Source: JANNPJ01 sp965200525
GTDB lineage: Bacteria; Actinomycetota; Actinomycetes; Actinomycetales; Kineosporiaceae
Length of the DNA stretch: 64,000 nt
Direction of reading: 5' to 3'
Assembly: GCA_965200525.1 (NCBI GenBank)
Contig: OZ241368.1
Location: 1,054,001 to 1,118,000, forward strand
The notes beneath the pieces are model-generated. The model was not told the DNA's origin, ran no database searches, and was given only the letters and a program-made list of their open reading frames with translations. The translations under genes were made by a program, and so were the position numbers. Below, one piece after another: positions 45,455 through 54,718 of the stretch. How positions within the stretch are numbered: position 1 is the stretch's first letter; the number at the start of each line of letters is the position of its first letter.

Positions 45455-47140
45455 GTGACGGACCTGCACGCCCTACCAACCGCGCACAGCGCCCCCGCAC
45501 AGGACTCGGCGCAGGACTCCGATTGGTGGCGCAGCGCCGTCATTTATCAGGTCTACGTCCGCAGCTTCTTCGACGCCAACGGCGACGGGGTCGGCGACCT
45601 CGCCGGGGTCCGGGCCAAGCTGGGCTACCTGCACGACCTCGGCGTCGACGCCATCTGGTTCAACCCGTGGTACCCCTCCCCGATGGCCGACGGCGGCTAC
45701 GACGTGGCCGACTACCGGTCCATCGAGCCGGCTTTCGGCACCCTTGAGGAGGCCGAGCAGCTGATCGCCGAGGCGCTCGAACTCGGCATCCGGACCATCA
45801 TCGACGTCGTCCCGAACCACATCTCGGACCAGCACCCGTGGTTCAGGGCCGCTCTGGCCTCGCCGCCGGGATCGCCTGAGCGGCAGCGGTTCTGGTTCCA
45901 CCCGGGCCGGGGCGAGGACGGCGCCCAGATGCCGACCGCCTGGGTCTCCAGCTTCTCCGGCACCAGCTGGACCCGGACCACCGACCCGGACGGCACACCC
46001 GGTGAGTGGTACCTGCACCTGTTCACCCCCGAGCAGCCCGACCTGAACTGGCAGAACCCCGACGTCTGGACCGAGCACGAGGACATCCTCAAGTTCTGGT
46101 TCGACCGGGGCGTGGCCGGCATCCGGATCGACTCGGCCGCCCTGCCGGTGAAGGACCCGGAGTTCCCGGAGCTGCCCGAGCGCCCCGAGCCGGGCATGCA
46201 CCCGCACCTGGACCGCGACGGCCTGCACGACATCTACCGCGGCTGGCGGGCGATCGCCGACTCCTACTCCGGCACCCGGGTACTGGTCGGCGAGCTCTGG
46301 CTGGAGGACGCCGAGCGGTTCGCCCGCTACCTGCGCTCCGACGAGATGCACACCGCGTTCAACTTCGACTTCATGGCCCGCCCCTGGGAGGCCAAGGAGC
46401 TGCGGGCCTCGATCGAGCAGACGCTGGCCGCACACGCCCCGGTCGGCGCGCCGGCCACCTGGGTGCTGTCCAACCACGACGTCACCCGGCCGGTCACCCG
46501 GTACGGCCGGGCCGATTCGTCGTTCGCCTTCACCACCAAGCGGTTCGGCACCGAGTCGGACCTGGCCGTCGGCACCCGCCGGGCCCGGGCGGCGGCCCTG
46601 CTGGCCGCGGCCCTGCCGGGGTCGATCTACATCTATCAAGGCGACGAGCTCGGCCTGCCCGAGGCCGAGAACATCCCGCTGTCGCTGCTCCAGGACCCGA
46701 TGCACTACCGCTCCGGCGGCGTGGATCCGGGCCGCGACGGCTGCCGGGTCCCGCTGCCCTGGCGCGGCACCGGCCCCTCGTTCGGGTTCAGCCCGGACGA
46801 CGCCGAGGCCACCCCCTGGCTGCCCCAGCCCGGCGACTGGGGCCCCCTGAGTGTCGAGTCCGAACTGGACGACAGCGACTCGATGCTCTCCCTGTACCGC
46901 AGCGCACTGCGGCTGCGCCGGCTCGAGACCGGACTGGGCGACGGTCCACTCACCTGGATCAGCGCCGGCAACGACGTCCTCGCATTCTCCCGGGGCGAGC
47001 GATTCGCAAGCGTCACCAACCTCGCGAGCGGTCCCGTCCCGCTCCCCGAACACTCCGAGGTGCTTCTGGTCAGCAACGAACTGCAGAACGGACTACTACC
47101 GCCCGACACCACGGCCTGGCTCCGCCTCGCCGGTCAGTAA
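45455..47140 (+). CDS. GH13 alpha-glucosidase/oligo-alpha-glucosidase
   Basis: Cytoplasmic GH13 hydrolase of 561 residues with no signal peptide. The (beta/alpha)8 barrel begins DWWRSAVIYQVYVRSF; region I is DVVPNH, the nucleophile is D226 in GIRIDSAAL, the acid/base E280 in VLVGELWL and the transition-state Asp D342 in LSNHDV. This fits the GH13 alpha-glucosidase group acting on imported short alpha-glucans. The GTG follows AGGAGG by ten bases. It is the first gene of an operon with an ABC importer and a secreted GH87-like enzyme. Confidence 0.92.
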   Translation: MTDLHALPTAHSAPAQDSAQDSDWWRSAVIYQVYVRSFFDANGDGVGDLAGVRAKLGYLHDLGVDAIWFNPWYPSPMADGGYDVADYRSIEPAFGTLEEAEQLIAEALELGIRTIIDVVPNHISDQHPWFRAALASPPGSPERQRFWFHPGRGEDGAQMPTAWVSSFSGTSWTRTTDPDGTPGEWYLHLFTPEQPDLNWQNPDVWTEHEDILKFWFDRGVAGIRIDSAALPVKDPEFPELPERPEPGMHPHLDRDGLHDIYRGWRAIADSYSGTRVLVGELWLEDAERFARYLRSDEMHTAFNFDFMARPWEAKELRASIEQTLAAHAPVGAPATWVLSNHDVTRPVTRYGRADSSFAFTTKRFGTESDLAVGTRRARAAALLAAALPGSIYIYQGDELGLPEAENIPLSLLQDPMHYRSGGVDPGRDGCRVPLPWRGTGPSFGFSPDDAEATPWLPQPGDWGPLSVESELDDSDSMLSLYRSALRLRRLETGLGDGPLTWISAGNDVLAFSRGERFASVTNLASGPVPLPEHSEVLLVSNELQNGLLPPDTTAWLRLAGQ

Positions 47141-47183
47141 TCCCCTCTCGTCCCGTGATTTTCAGAGTTTTCTAGGAGCGACA

Positions 47184-48560
47184 GTGACGTCTATCCGTAA
47201 GTCCGCGATCGTGGTCGTGGCTGGTTTCACCAGCCTGGGCCTGCTGACCGCCTGCGGCTCGAGCAGTTCAGGCAGCAAGTCCGCTGATGCGAACGCCCCG
47301 GTGAGCATCACCGTGGCGATCGACGCCGGCCTCCAGCCCGACGCGATCGCCGCCTTCGACACCCAGATCGCCCAGTTCCAGGCCAAGTACCCGAACATCA
47401 AGGTGAAGCACGAGGAGTACACCTGGACGGCGCCGACCTTCGCCGCCCGGCTCGCCGGTGGCACCCTGCCGACCGTGTTCACCACCGCCTTCACCGACGG
47501 CCGGGCCCTGATCGCCCGCAAGCAGGTCGCGGACATCAGCGGTGAGGTGGCCAAGCTGCCCTACGCCTCCAAGTTCAACAAGGAGGTGGTGGCCGAGGGC
47601 CAGGACCAGTCCGGCAAGATCGAGATGATGCCGATCTCGGCCTACGGCCAGGGCCTGCACTACAACCGGGCGCTGTTCACCGCGGCCGGCCTCGACCCCG
47701 ACAAGCCCCCGACGACGTGGGAAGAAGTGCGGGCCGACGCGAAGGCGATCTCGGACAAGACCCACATGGCCGGGTACGCCGTGATGGACAAGGGCAACAC
47801 CGGCGGCTGGATCCTCAGCACCGAGTCGTACGCCTTCGGCGGCCGGATGTCGACGGCCAACGGCGACAAGCAGACGGCCACGGTCAACAACCCGGCCACC
47901 ACGCAGGTCCTGCAGATGCTTCACGACATGCGCTGGACCGACAACTCGATGGGCGCCAACTTCAACTACGACTGGGGCGGCATCAACCAGGCCTTCGCCG
48001 CCGGCAAGATCGGGATGTACATCACCGGTGGCGGCACGTACCAGAACCTGGCCACCCAGAACAACATCAAGAAGTCCGACTACGGCCTGACCGTGATCCC
48101 GCTGCAGGGTGACGGCGCCGGCGTGCTCGGTGGCGGAACGCTGGCCGGGGTCAGCGCCAAGGCGACCAAGCCCCAGCAGGCGGCCGCGGTCAAGTGGATC
48201 GACTTCTACTACATGCAGAAGCTGACCACCGAGGCCGGCGCCGTCCTCGACGCCAAGACCCTGGTCGCGGCCAAGCAGCCGGTCGGCTCGCCGCTGCTGC
48301 CGGTGTTCGACAAGGCGACCTACGACCAGGTGCAGACCTGGATCAAGGACTACATCGACGTCCCGCTGGACCAGATGACCAACTACACCACCAACGAGTT
48401 CAGCCAGCCGCTGATCCCGGAGCCGCCGGTGGCCACCCAGGACCTCTATCACGCGCTCGACCCGGTGGTTCAGACCGTCCTGACCGACAAGAACGCCAAC
48501 ATCACCGACCTGCTGACCAAGGCCAACACCAAGGTCCAGACCATCCTCGACAAGGCCTGA
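47184..48560 (+). CDS. ABC sugar transporter solute-binding lipoprotein
   Basis: Extracellular binding protein of 458 residues, family 1 (MalE-like). The lipoprotein signal ends in LLTAC with C24 as lipid anchor, followed by a Ser/Gly linker. Motifs of sugar-binding proteins are present: FQAKYPNIKVKHEEY, NRALFTAAGLDPDKPPTTWEE, and FAAGKIGMYITGG. The GTG at 47184 follows AGGAG. Oligosaccharide specificity is inferred from the operon (alpha-glucan fragments). Confidence 0.92.
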   Translation: MTSIRKSAIVVVAGFTSLGLLTACGSSSSGSKSADANAPVSITVAIDAGLQPDAIAAFDTQIAQFQAKYPNIKVKHEEYTWTAPTFAARLAGGTLPTVFTTAFTDGRALIARKQVADISGEVAKLPYASKFNKEVVAEGQDQSGKIEMMPISAYGQGLHYNRALFTAAGLDPDKPPTTWEEVRADAKAISDKTHMAGYAVMDKGNTGGWILSTESYAFGGRMSTANGDKQTATVNNPATTQVLQMLHDMRWTDNSMGANFNYDWGGINQAFAAGKIGMYITGGGTYQNLATQNNIKKSDYGLTVIPLQGDGAGVLGGGTLAGVSAKATKPQQAAAVKWIDFYYMQKLTTEAGAVLDAKTLVAAKQPVGSPLLPVFDKATYDQVQTWIKDYIDVPLDQMTNYTTNEFSQPLIPEPPVATQDLYHALDPVVQTVLTDKNANITDLLTKANTKVQTILDKA

Positions 48561-48619
48561 TCCTCGGCCGAGAACGGTTTTCAGCACGGTGAAGTGCAGT
48601 ACGAGCTAGCCCAGCAACT

Positions 48620-48661
48620 CCCGTGGGCGGCCGGCGAATCGCCGACCCGGCCGCCCACGGG
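48620..48661 (+). terminator. Hairpin between binding protein and permeases
   Basis: Perfect 15-base-pair stem CCCGTGGGCGGCCGG / CCGGCCGCCCACGGG with a 12-base loop in the 170-base gap after the binding-protein gene. Such hairpins reduce read-through or protect the upstream mRNA, so more binding protein than permease is made. Confidence 0.75.
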
Positions 48662-48730
48662 GTTCCACCCGTAGACCAGCCGTCCGGGCGCCCACCACCC
48701 CGGCCGGCACCTCCATGAGGGGCCCAACCC

Positions 48731-49675
48731 ATGAGTGTCATCGATCGTCCGGTAACCGAAGGCCGGCCCAACCGAGTCCGGCGGACGCCGCTGACCTGGG
48801 TTCGCGGCGGTGGCCTGTCCACCCTCGTCTTCCTGTTACCGATGCTGATCGCCTTCGGCGTGTTCTCCTGGTTCCCGATCGTGCGGGCCGTGGTGATGAG
48901 CCTGCAGCAGACCAACCTGGTCACCCCGCCGACCTGGGTCGGCCTGGCCAACTACAAGACCGTGCTGACCGATCCGGACCTGCTCACGGCGATCAAGAAC
49001 ACCGGTTACTTCGCCCTGCTGGCGCTGATTTTCGGCTACCCGGTACCGCTGGCCTTGGCCGTCGTGATGAGCGAGGTCAAGCGCTTCCGCGGGATCTACA
49101 CCGCCCTGGCCTACCTGCCGGTGGTGGTGCCGCCGGTGGTGGCCGTGCTGCTCTGGAAGTTCTTCTACGACGGCAGCCCGACCGGCGTGTTCAACACCAT
49201 CGCCGGCTGGGTCCACCTGGGCCCCTACCCCTGGCTGAACTCCGCCGGGTCGGCGATGCCCTCGCTGGTGCTGGAGGCCACCTGGGCCAACGCCGGTGCC
49301 ACCGTGATCATCTATCTGGCCGCGCTGACCGGGGTCGCCCCCGAGCTCTACGACGCGGCCGAGGTGGACGGCGCCTCGATCCGGCAGAAGATCTGGCACG
49401 TGACCCTGCCCAGCCTGCGCGGCGTCCTGTTGGTCACGCTGATCCTGCAGGTGATCGGCACGGCGCAGGTGTTCCTGGAGCCGTACCTGTTCACCGACGG
49501 CGGCCCCTCCAACTCCACCCTGACCATCCTGCTGCTGATCTACAACTACGCCTTCGGCAGCAGCCTGAGCGGCGACTTCGGGGCGGCCACCGCGCTCAGC
49601 GTGATGCTGGCAATCAGCCTCGGCGTGCTGTCCGCGGTCTACTTCCGGCTGACTCGATCCTGGAGCACCTCGTGA
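48731..49675 (+). CDS. ABC sugar transporter permease 1 (MalF-type)
   Basis: Inner-membrane permease of 314 residues with six predicted helices. The EAA loop that contacts the ATPase is YDAAEVDGASIRQKIWHVTL followed by PSLRG. GAGGGG precedes the ATG. The stop overlaps the start of the second permease. No ATPase gene lies in the operon; actinobacterial sugar importers commonly share a distant MsiK-type ATPase. Confidence 0.94.
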   Translation: MSVIDRPVTEGRPNRVRRTPLTWVRGGGLSTLVFLLPMLIAFGVFSWFPIVRAVVMSLQQTNLVTPPTWVGLANYKTVLTDPDLLTAIKNTGYFALLALIFGYPVPLALAVVMSEVKRFRGIYTALAYLPVVVPPVVAVLLWKFFYDGSPTGVFNTIAGWVHLGPYPWLNSAGSAMPSLVLEATWANAGATVIIYLAALTGVAPELYDAAEVDGASIRQKIWHVTLPSLRGVLLVTLILQVIGTAQVFLEPYLFTDGGPSNSTLTILLLIYNYAFGSSLSGDFGAATALSVMLAISLGVLSAVYFRLTRSWSTS

Positions 49676-50658
49676 GCCTCACCACGCAGCCCGACATCGC
49701 CGAGGCCGAGGCCGAGGTCGTACTCACCGACGCCGCCGCCCCCCGCCGCCTTCGGGGCCGCCGGCAGGCCCGCAAGGACCAGCAGGACCGCGGCATCATC
49801 TCGCCCTACGAGCGCCGCCGGCCGGGCATCCGCCGCTCGATGAGCGTGGCCGAGATCGTGCTGCTCGTCGTCCTGGTGATCATCGGTCTGGGCCCGCTGG
49901 TCTGGCTGGGCAAGGCCGCGGTGACGCCGACCCAGGACACGCTGCGCCAGCCGATGGCCCTGTTCCCGCACGGCACCGACTTCAACGCGCTCTGGCAGGC
50001 CTGGACCACCGAGCACCTGGACCGGTACTTCCTGAACACGCTCTACGTGGCCGGCGGATCGTGGTTCAGCCAGCTGCTGGTCGCCACCACCGCCGGGTAC
50101 GCCCTCTCGGTGCTCCGGCCCAAGTACGGCCCGGTGCTGAACGCCCTGGTCGTCGGCACCCTGCTGGTTCCAGTGGTGGTGCTGCTGGTGCCGCTGTACC
50201 TGACCGTGCTGAACCCGCCGCTGTGGCACCACTCGATGCTGAACTCGTTCTGGGCGATCTGGCTGCCGGCCGGGGCCAACCCGTTCAACGTCGTCCTGAT
50301 GAAGCGGTTCTTCGACAACCTGCCCCGAGAGGTGTTCGAGGCGGCCAAGGTCGACGGAGCCGGGCCGTTCCGGTTGTTCTGGTCGATCGTGCTGCCGCTG
50401 TCGCGCCCGATCCTCGGCGTGGTCTCGGTGTTCGCCGTCATCGCGGCCTGGAAGGACTACCTCTGGCCGCTGCTGGTGCTGACCGACCCGAACAAGGAGC
50501 CGCTCTCGGTCCGGCTGCCCGAGCTGGCCGACCTGATCCAGCTCAACCTGCTGCTGGCCGCGCTGTTCATCTCGACCATCGTGCCGGTCCTGCTGTTCAT
50601 CGTGTTCCAGCGCCTCTTCCTGAACGGCGCCGGCCTCAGCGGCGCCGTGAAGGGCTGA
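49672..50658 (+). CDS. ABC sugar transporter permease 2 (MalG-type)
   Basis: Permease of 328 residues with a charged roughly 55-residue cytoplasmic N-terminus and six helices. The EAA loop reads FEAAKVDGAGPFRLFWSIVL. The GTG at 49672 overlaps the permease 1 stop (GTGA). The same frame is open further upstream across permease 1, but that part is Arg/Gly/Asp-rich and is not a membrane protein. Works with permease 1 and the binding lipoprotein. Confidence 0.93.
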   Translation: MSLTTQPDIAEAEAEVVLTDAAAPRRLRGRRQARKDQQDRGIISPYERRRPGIRRSMSVAEIVLLVVLVIIGLGPLVWLGKAAVTPTQDTLRQPMALFPHGTDFNALWQAWTTEHLDRYFLNTLYVAGGSWFSQLLVATTAGYALSVLRPKYGPVLNALVVGTLLVPVVVLLVPLYLTVLNPPLWHHSMLNSFWAIWLPAGANPFNVVLMKRFFDNLPREVFEAAKVDGAGPFRLFWSIVLPLSRPILGVVSVFAVIAAWKDYLWPLLVLTDPNKEPLSVRLPELADLIQLNLLLAALFISTIVPVLLFIVFQRLFLNGAGLSGAVKG

Positions 50659-50706
50659 TACCTGAAAGTCCTTGCGCCGCGTACCGTCCCCTCCGAAAGG
50701 CAGTCA

Positions 50707-53307
50707 ATGACGACTTCGTGCGGCACCTCCAGGCCCCAACCCGGCCCCGGACCATCCGGCCGGGGCCCCCTCGGCCGGCAACGCACGGCGACAGTCGCGG
50801 CCCTCGCGCTCTGTCTGGGCGGGGTCGGCCTGGCCCTGTCCGGCCCGGCTGCCGCCGCGACCGGCTCGAGCCCGGCCGCCGCGATCGCGAGCAGCGGCCG
50901 AGTCACTCTGCCGACGGTCGCGGCCCTGCCCGCGGCCCTCACCGCCGGCCGGGGCGCGACCGTCCCGTTCACCGAGTACGAGGCCGAGAACGCCGGCACC
51001 AACGGCACTCCCGTGCGCTCCGACCACACCTACACCACGATCGCGGCCGAGGCCTCGGGCCGGCAGGCGGTCAAACTCTCCGGTCAGGGCCAGTACGTCG
51101 ACTTCACCCTGGCCAGAGCGGCGAACGCGGTCACGGTGCGGTACGCGGTGCCGGACAGCGCCGACGGCCAGGGAGCCGACTCCACGCTCGGCGTCTACAC
51201 CGGCGGCCGGCGGCTGGCGTCCCTGAGAACGACGTCGCGGTACGGCTGGTACTACGGCGCCTACCCGTTCACCAACACCCCGGCCGACGGCACGCCGCAC
51301 CACTTCTTCGACGAGGCCCGGGTCCAGCTGGGCCGGATCCTGCCGGCCGGCACCGACGTCCGGATCCAGGTCGGGGCGGGCGACACCGCCCCCTGGTACG
51401 ACATCGACCTGGCCGACTTCGAGGTGGTGGCCCCGCCACTGGCCCAGCCGGCCGGTTCGCTCTCGGTGCTCGACCACGGGGCCGACCCGACCGGGGCCAA
51501 GGACTCCTCGGACGCGTTCGACGCCGGCGTGGCCGCGGCCGCGGCGGCCGGTAAGACGCTCTGGATCCCGAAGGGCACGTTCACCCTCAGCCGGCACATC
51601 GTGGTCGACGACGTCAGCATCTCCGGCGCCGGCCAGTGGTACTCGATGCTGCGCGGCGACAACGTCGGGCTCTACGGCAAGGCCCCGGCCGACGGCGGCA
51701 GCTCGCACGTCTCGCTGGCCCACTTCGCGATCCTCGGCGAGGTCACCGAGCGGAACGACAACCTCCAGGTCAACGGCATTGGTGGAGCGCTAAACCTATC
51801 CACCGTGTCCGACCTCTGGATCCAGCACTCCAAGGTCGGGGCCTGGCTCGACGGCCCGATGAACCATCTCACGATGACCGGCCTGCGGATCCTGGACCAG
51901 ACCGCGGACGGGGTGAACTTCCACCAGGGCGTGACCGACTCGGTGGTCGAGAACAGCTTCGTCCGCAACACCGGCGACGACGGCCTGGCCATGTGGTCGG
52001 ACAAGAACGCCGACACCGGCAACTCGTTCCGGAACAACACCGTGATCAGCCCGATCCTGGCCAACAACATCGCGATCTACGGCGGCTCGGACGACGACAT
52101 CAGCGGCAACGTGGTCGCCGACACCGTGACCCAGGGCGGCGGCATCCACGTCGGCAACCGGTTCAACTCGGTGCCGCTGGCCGGGACGACGACGATCGCC
52201 CGCAACACCACGGTCCGGGCCGGCGTGCTCGACCAGTTCTGGAAGACCGGCCTGGGCGCACTCTGGTTCTGGGCCGCCGACTCGCCGATGACCGGCACGA
52301 TCAAGGTCACCGACACCAACCTGATCGACAGCAGCTACGAGGCCGTGCAGACCCACGGCTCGAGCGTGACCGGGCTGTCGCTGAAGAACGTGAACATCGC
52401 CGGGGCCGGCACCTTCGCCGTCCAGCTCGAATCGGCGGGCAGCGCGAACTTCACCGGCGTCCGGGCGATCGGCCTCGGTGCGGGCGGAACCTACGACTGC
52501 AACTCGGGTTTCATCATCACCCAGGGTCCCGGAAACCTGGGCTGGTCGCACCGGTCCTGCGGCTTCCCGGCGCCCGGCCCGCTGAAGCTCACGCCGTCCA
52601 GGCTCGATTTCGGGCACGTCAAGGCGGGCACCACCGGTGATCCGCGGAAGGTGACGATCACCAACCCGACCGGCCACCCGGTCACGATCCGCTCGGTCAC
52701 CGCGACCGGGCAGTTCACCCTGACCGACACCTGCGGGACGACGCTGGCGGCGCACGCCTCCTGCACCGCCACCCTGACCTTCGCCCCGACCGGGGCCGGG
52801 GCCCGGACCGGCACCCTGACCGTGACCGGCACCGGGTCGGCGTCCCAGCAGCTCGTCGCCCTGACCGGGGACGGGCTGTCGGCCAAGGGCGACTACGCCG
52901 AGGGGCGGCCGGTGACGGTCAGCAGCATCCTCGACGGCTGGGATCCGAACGCGCTCACCGACGGCAACGCCAACACCATCTGGGAGGCCAAGGCCGACGT
53001 GTTCCCGGCCGGCGCCACGATCGACATCCAGGACACGGTCAGCGTGGGCCGGGCGGTGTTCCTGCTACCGGACAACCCGGCCTGGGGTTCGCGGACCGAG
53101 ACGATCGAGATCCAGGGCAGTACCGACGGGACGACGTTCAGCACCCTGATGCCGGCCACCCCGGTGGTGCTCGACGCGGTGAACAACCACAACACCGCGA
53201 GCGTCAGCTTCACCCCCGGCACCGCCCGCTACGTCCGCATCGTGATCAGCGCCAACACCGGCTGGAACGCAGCTCAGCTGGCGGACGTTCAGCTCTACGC
53301 GAGCTGA
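50707..53307 (+). CDS. Secreted GH87-like mycodextranase/alpha-1,3-glucanase
   Basis: Multidomain exoenzyme of 866 residues. A signal peptide (to about 45) is followed by a CBM35/CBM6-like carbohydrate module (about 80-245, YEAENAGTNG ... YVDFTLARAANAVTVRYAVP), then a parallel beta-helix catalytic domain (about 255-620) beginning LSVLDHGADPTGAKDSSDAF, with acidic clusters in TGDDGLAMWSDKNAD and YGGSDDDISGN. A choice-of-anchor/HYDIN-like beta domain (about 625-725) and an F5/8-type discoidin domain (about 735-866) follow. The pattern matches enzymes assigned to GH87, which cut alpha-1,3 bonds in nigeran (mycodextran) or alpha-1,3-glucan of fungal walls. AAAGG precedes the ATG. Confidence 0.8.
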   Translation: MTTSCGTSRPQPGPGPSGRGPLGRQRTATVAALALCLGGVGLALSGPAAAATGSSPAAAIASSGRVTLPTVAALPAALTAGRGATVPFTEYEAENAGTNGTPVRSDHTYTTIAAEASGRQAVKLSGQGQYVDFTLARAANAVTVRYAVPDSADGQGADSTLGVYTGGRRLASLRTTSRYGWYYGAYPFTNTPADGTPHHFFDEARVQLGRILPAGTDVRIQVGAGDTAPWYDIDLADFEVVAPPLAQPAGSLSVLDHGADPTGAKDSSDAFDAGVAAAAAAGKTLWIPKGTFTLSRHIVVDDVSISGAGQWYSMLRGDNVGLYGKAPADGGSSHVSLAHFAILGEVTERNDNLQVNGIGGALNLSTVSDLWIQHSKVGAWLDGPMNHLTMTGLRILDQTADGVNFHQGVTDSVVENSFVRNTGDDGLAMWSDKNADTGNSFRNNTVISPILANNIAIYGGSDDDISGNVVADTVTQGGGIHVGNRFNSVPLAGTTTIARNTTVRAGVLDQFWKTGLGALWFWAADSPMTGTIKVTDTNLIDSSYEAVQTHGSSVTGLSLKNVNIAGAGTFAVQLESAGSANFTGVRAIGLGAGGTYDCNSGFIITQGPGNLGWSHRSCGFPAPGPLKLTPSRLDFGHVKAGTTGDPRKVTITNPTGHPVTIRSVTATGQFTLTDTCGTTLAAHASCTATLTFAPTGAGARTGTLTVTGTGSASQQLVALTGDGLSAKGDYAEGRPVTVSSILDGWDPNALTDGNANTIWEAKADVFPAGATIDIQDTVSVGRAVFLLPDNPAWGSRTETIEIQGSTDGTTFSTLMPATPVVLDAVNNHNTASVSFTPGTARYVRIVISANTGWNAAQLADVQLYAS

Positions 53308-53323
53308 TCCGGCTCCCGCACCT

Positions 53324-53360
53324 CCCCCGCGTTCCCCGGCCTCCTCGGGGAACGCGGGGG
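53324..53360 (+). terminator. Operon terminator after the GH87-like gene
   Basis: Perfect 15-base-pair stem CCCCCGCGTTCCCCG / CGGGGAACGCGGGGG with a 7-base loop, 16 bases past the stop codon. It separates the glucosidase-ABC-GH87 operon from the AGE-type gene. Confidence 0.85.
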
Positions 53361-53472
53361 ACCTCGACGAGGGAGTCGACCTAAGAACCACCCCCGGCGG
53401 AAGCGCTCAGCGGCACTGCACCGAGCACGCAAGGTGAACGCCTCCGGCGGCTTCTCCAGCGAAGATGTCCTC

Positions 53473-54690
53473 ATGTCCTCCACCGATGGTGGCCTCGATG
53501 CCGAGGCCGAGCGCCTGCTCGACTTCGCCGCCCGCTCGGTCACCGCGGGCGGCTTCGGCTGGCTGGACGACGACGGCGAGCTCATCGACCGGGACGTCGA
53601 ACTGTGGATCACCTGCCGGATGACCCACGTGGCCGCCCTCGGGCACCTGCTCGGCCGGTCCGGTTTCGCCGGGCTGACCGACCACGGGGTGAGCGCCCTG
53701 CGCACCACCTTCCACGACGACGTCCACGGCGGCTGGTTCGCCACCGTCGACGCCCGCACGGGGGCCCCGGCGCTGACCGACAAGCAGGCCTACGGGCACG
53801 CCTTCGTCATTCTGGCCGCCTGCGGGGCGGTTGCCGCGGGCCGGCCCGAGGCGATGGAACTGCTGGCCGACGCCCTCTCGGTGCACGAGCGCTGCTTCTG
53901 GGACGACGCCGCCGGGCTGGCCCGTGAATCGTTCCAACGAGATTTCAGCCAGTCCGAGGACTACCGCGGGGCCAACGCCAACATGCACACGGTCGAGGCC
54001 TACCTGGCCGCCTCCGACGTCACCGGCGACGAGCGCTGGCTGCACCGGGCCCTGCGGATCCTGACCCGGATCATCGACGGCCGGGCCCGGGAGCACAGCT
54101 GGCGGGTGCCGGAGCACTTCGACGCGGCCGGCACGATCCACCCCGAGTACAACGCCGACCGCCCGGCCGACCCGTTCCGGCCCTACGGCGCCACCCCCGG
54201 GCACGCCCTGGAATGGGCCCGGCTGGCGCTCTCGGTGCGGGAGGCCCTCGGCCCGCGGGCGCCGTCCTGGATCGTGCCGGCGGCCGAGGCCCTGGTGCTG
54301 CGGGCGATCGAGGACGGCTGGGCCGCGGACGGCGCCGACGGCTTCGTCTACACCACCGACTGGGCCGGCCGGCCGGTGGTTCGGCAGCGGATGCACTGGG
54401 TGCTGGCCGAGGCCCTGGGCGCGGCCGTGGCCCTGCACCGGGCCACCGGCGACCCCCGCTGGGAACGCTGGTTCAGCACCTGGTGGCAGTACGCCGAGCG
54501 GTACCTGATCGATGCCGAGCGCGGATCGTGGCGGCACGAGCTGGACCCGCGCAACCGGCCCGCCGCCGGCACCTGGGCGGGCAAGCCCGACGTCTACCAC
54601 GCCCTGCAGGCGGTGCTGCTGCCCCGACTGCCGCTCAGCCCGGCGTTCGCGGTCGCCCTGGCCCGGGGGCTGGTCACGCCGGCCGCCTGA
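53473..54690 (+). CDS. AGE-family sugar isomerase/epimerase
   Basis: About 405 residues with the (alpha/alpha)6-barrel pattern of N-acylglucosamine 2-epimerase relatives (aldose-ketose or mannose isomerases, YihS type). Conserved active-site-like pieces are CRMTHVAALGHLLG, QAYGHAFVILAACG, ANANMHTVEAYLAA, GHALEWARL, RQRMHWVLAEA and KPDVYHALQA, with His/Arg/Glu residues lining the barrel. The ATG at 53473 has GAAGAT six bases upstream (weak leaderless match); a GTG at 53434 would add 13 residues. It follows the glucan operon and may process the released sugar, but it has its own transcript. Confidence 0.82.
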   Translation: MSSTDGGLDAEAERLLDFAARSVTAGGFGWLDDDGELIDRDVELWITCRMTHVAALGHLLGRSGFAGLTDHGVSALRTTFHDDVHGGWFATVDARTGAPALTDKQAYGHAFVILAACGAVAAGRPEAMELLADALSVHERCFWDDAAGLARESFQRDFSQSEDYRGANANMHTVEAYLAASDVTGDERWLHRALRILTRIIDGRAREHSWRVPEHFDAAGTIHPEYNADRPADPFRPYGATPGHALEWARLALSVREALGPRAPSWIVPAAEALVLRAIEDGWAADGADGFVYTTDWAGRPVVRQRMHWVLAEALGAAVALHRATGDPRWERWFSTWWQYAERYLIDAERGSWRHELDPRNRPAAGTWAGKPDVYHALQAVLLPRLPLSPAFAVALARGLVTPAA

Positions 54691-54718
54691 CCCGCGGCGG
54701 GCCGCTCGCTCCTCGCGA

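Noticed and set aside
48715..49671. In-frame upstream extension of permease 2 across permease 1
   Set aside because: The extension is Arg/Asp/Gly-rich and not membrane-like; the GTGA overlap at 49672 gives a normal permease start, and permease 1 is intact in its own frame. So this is not a fusion.
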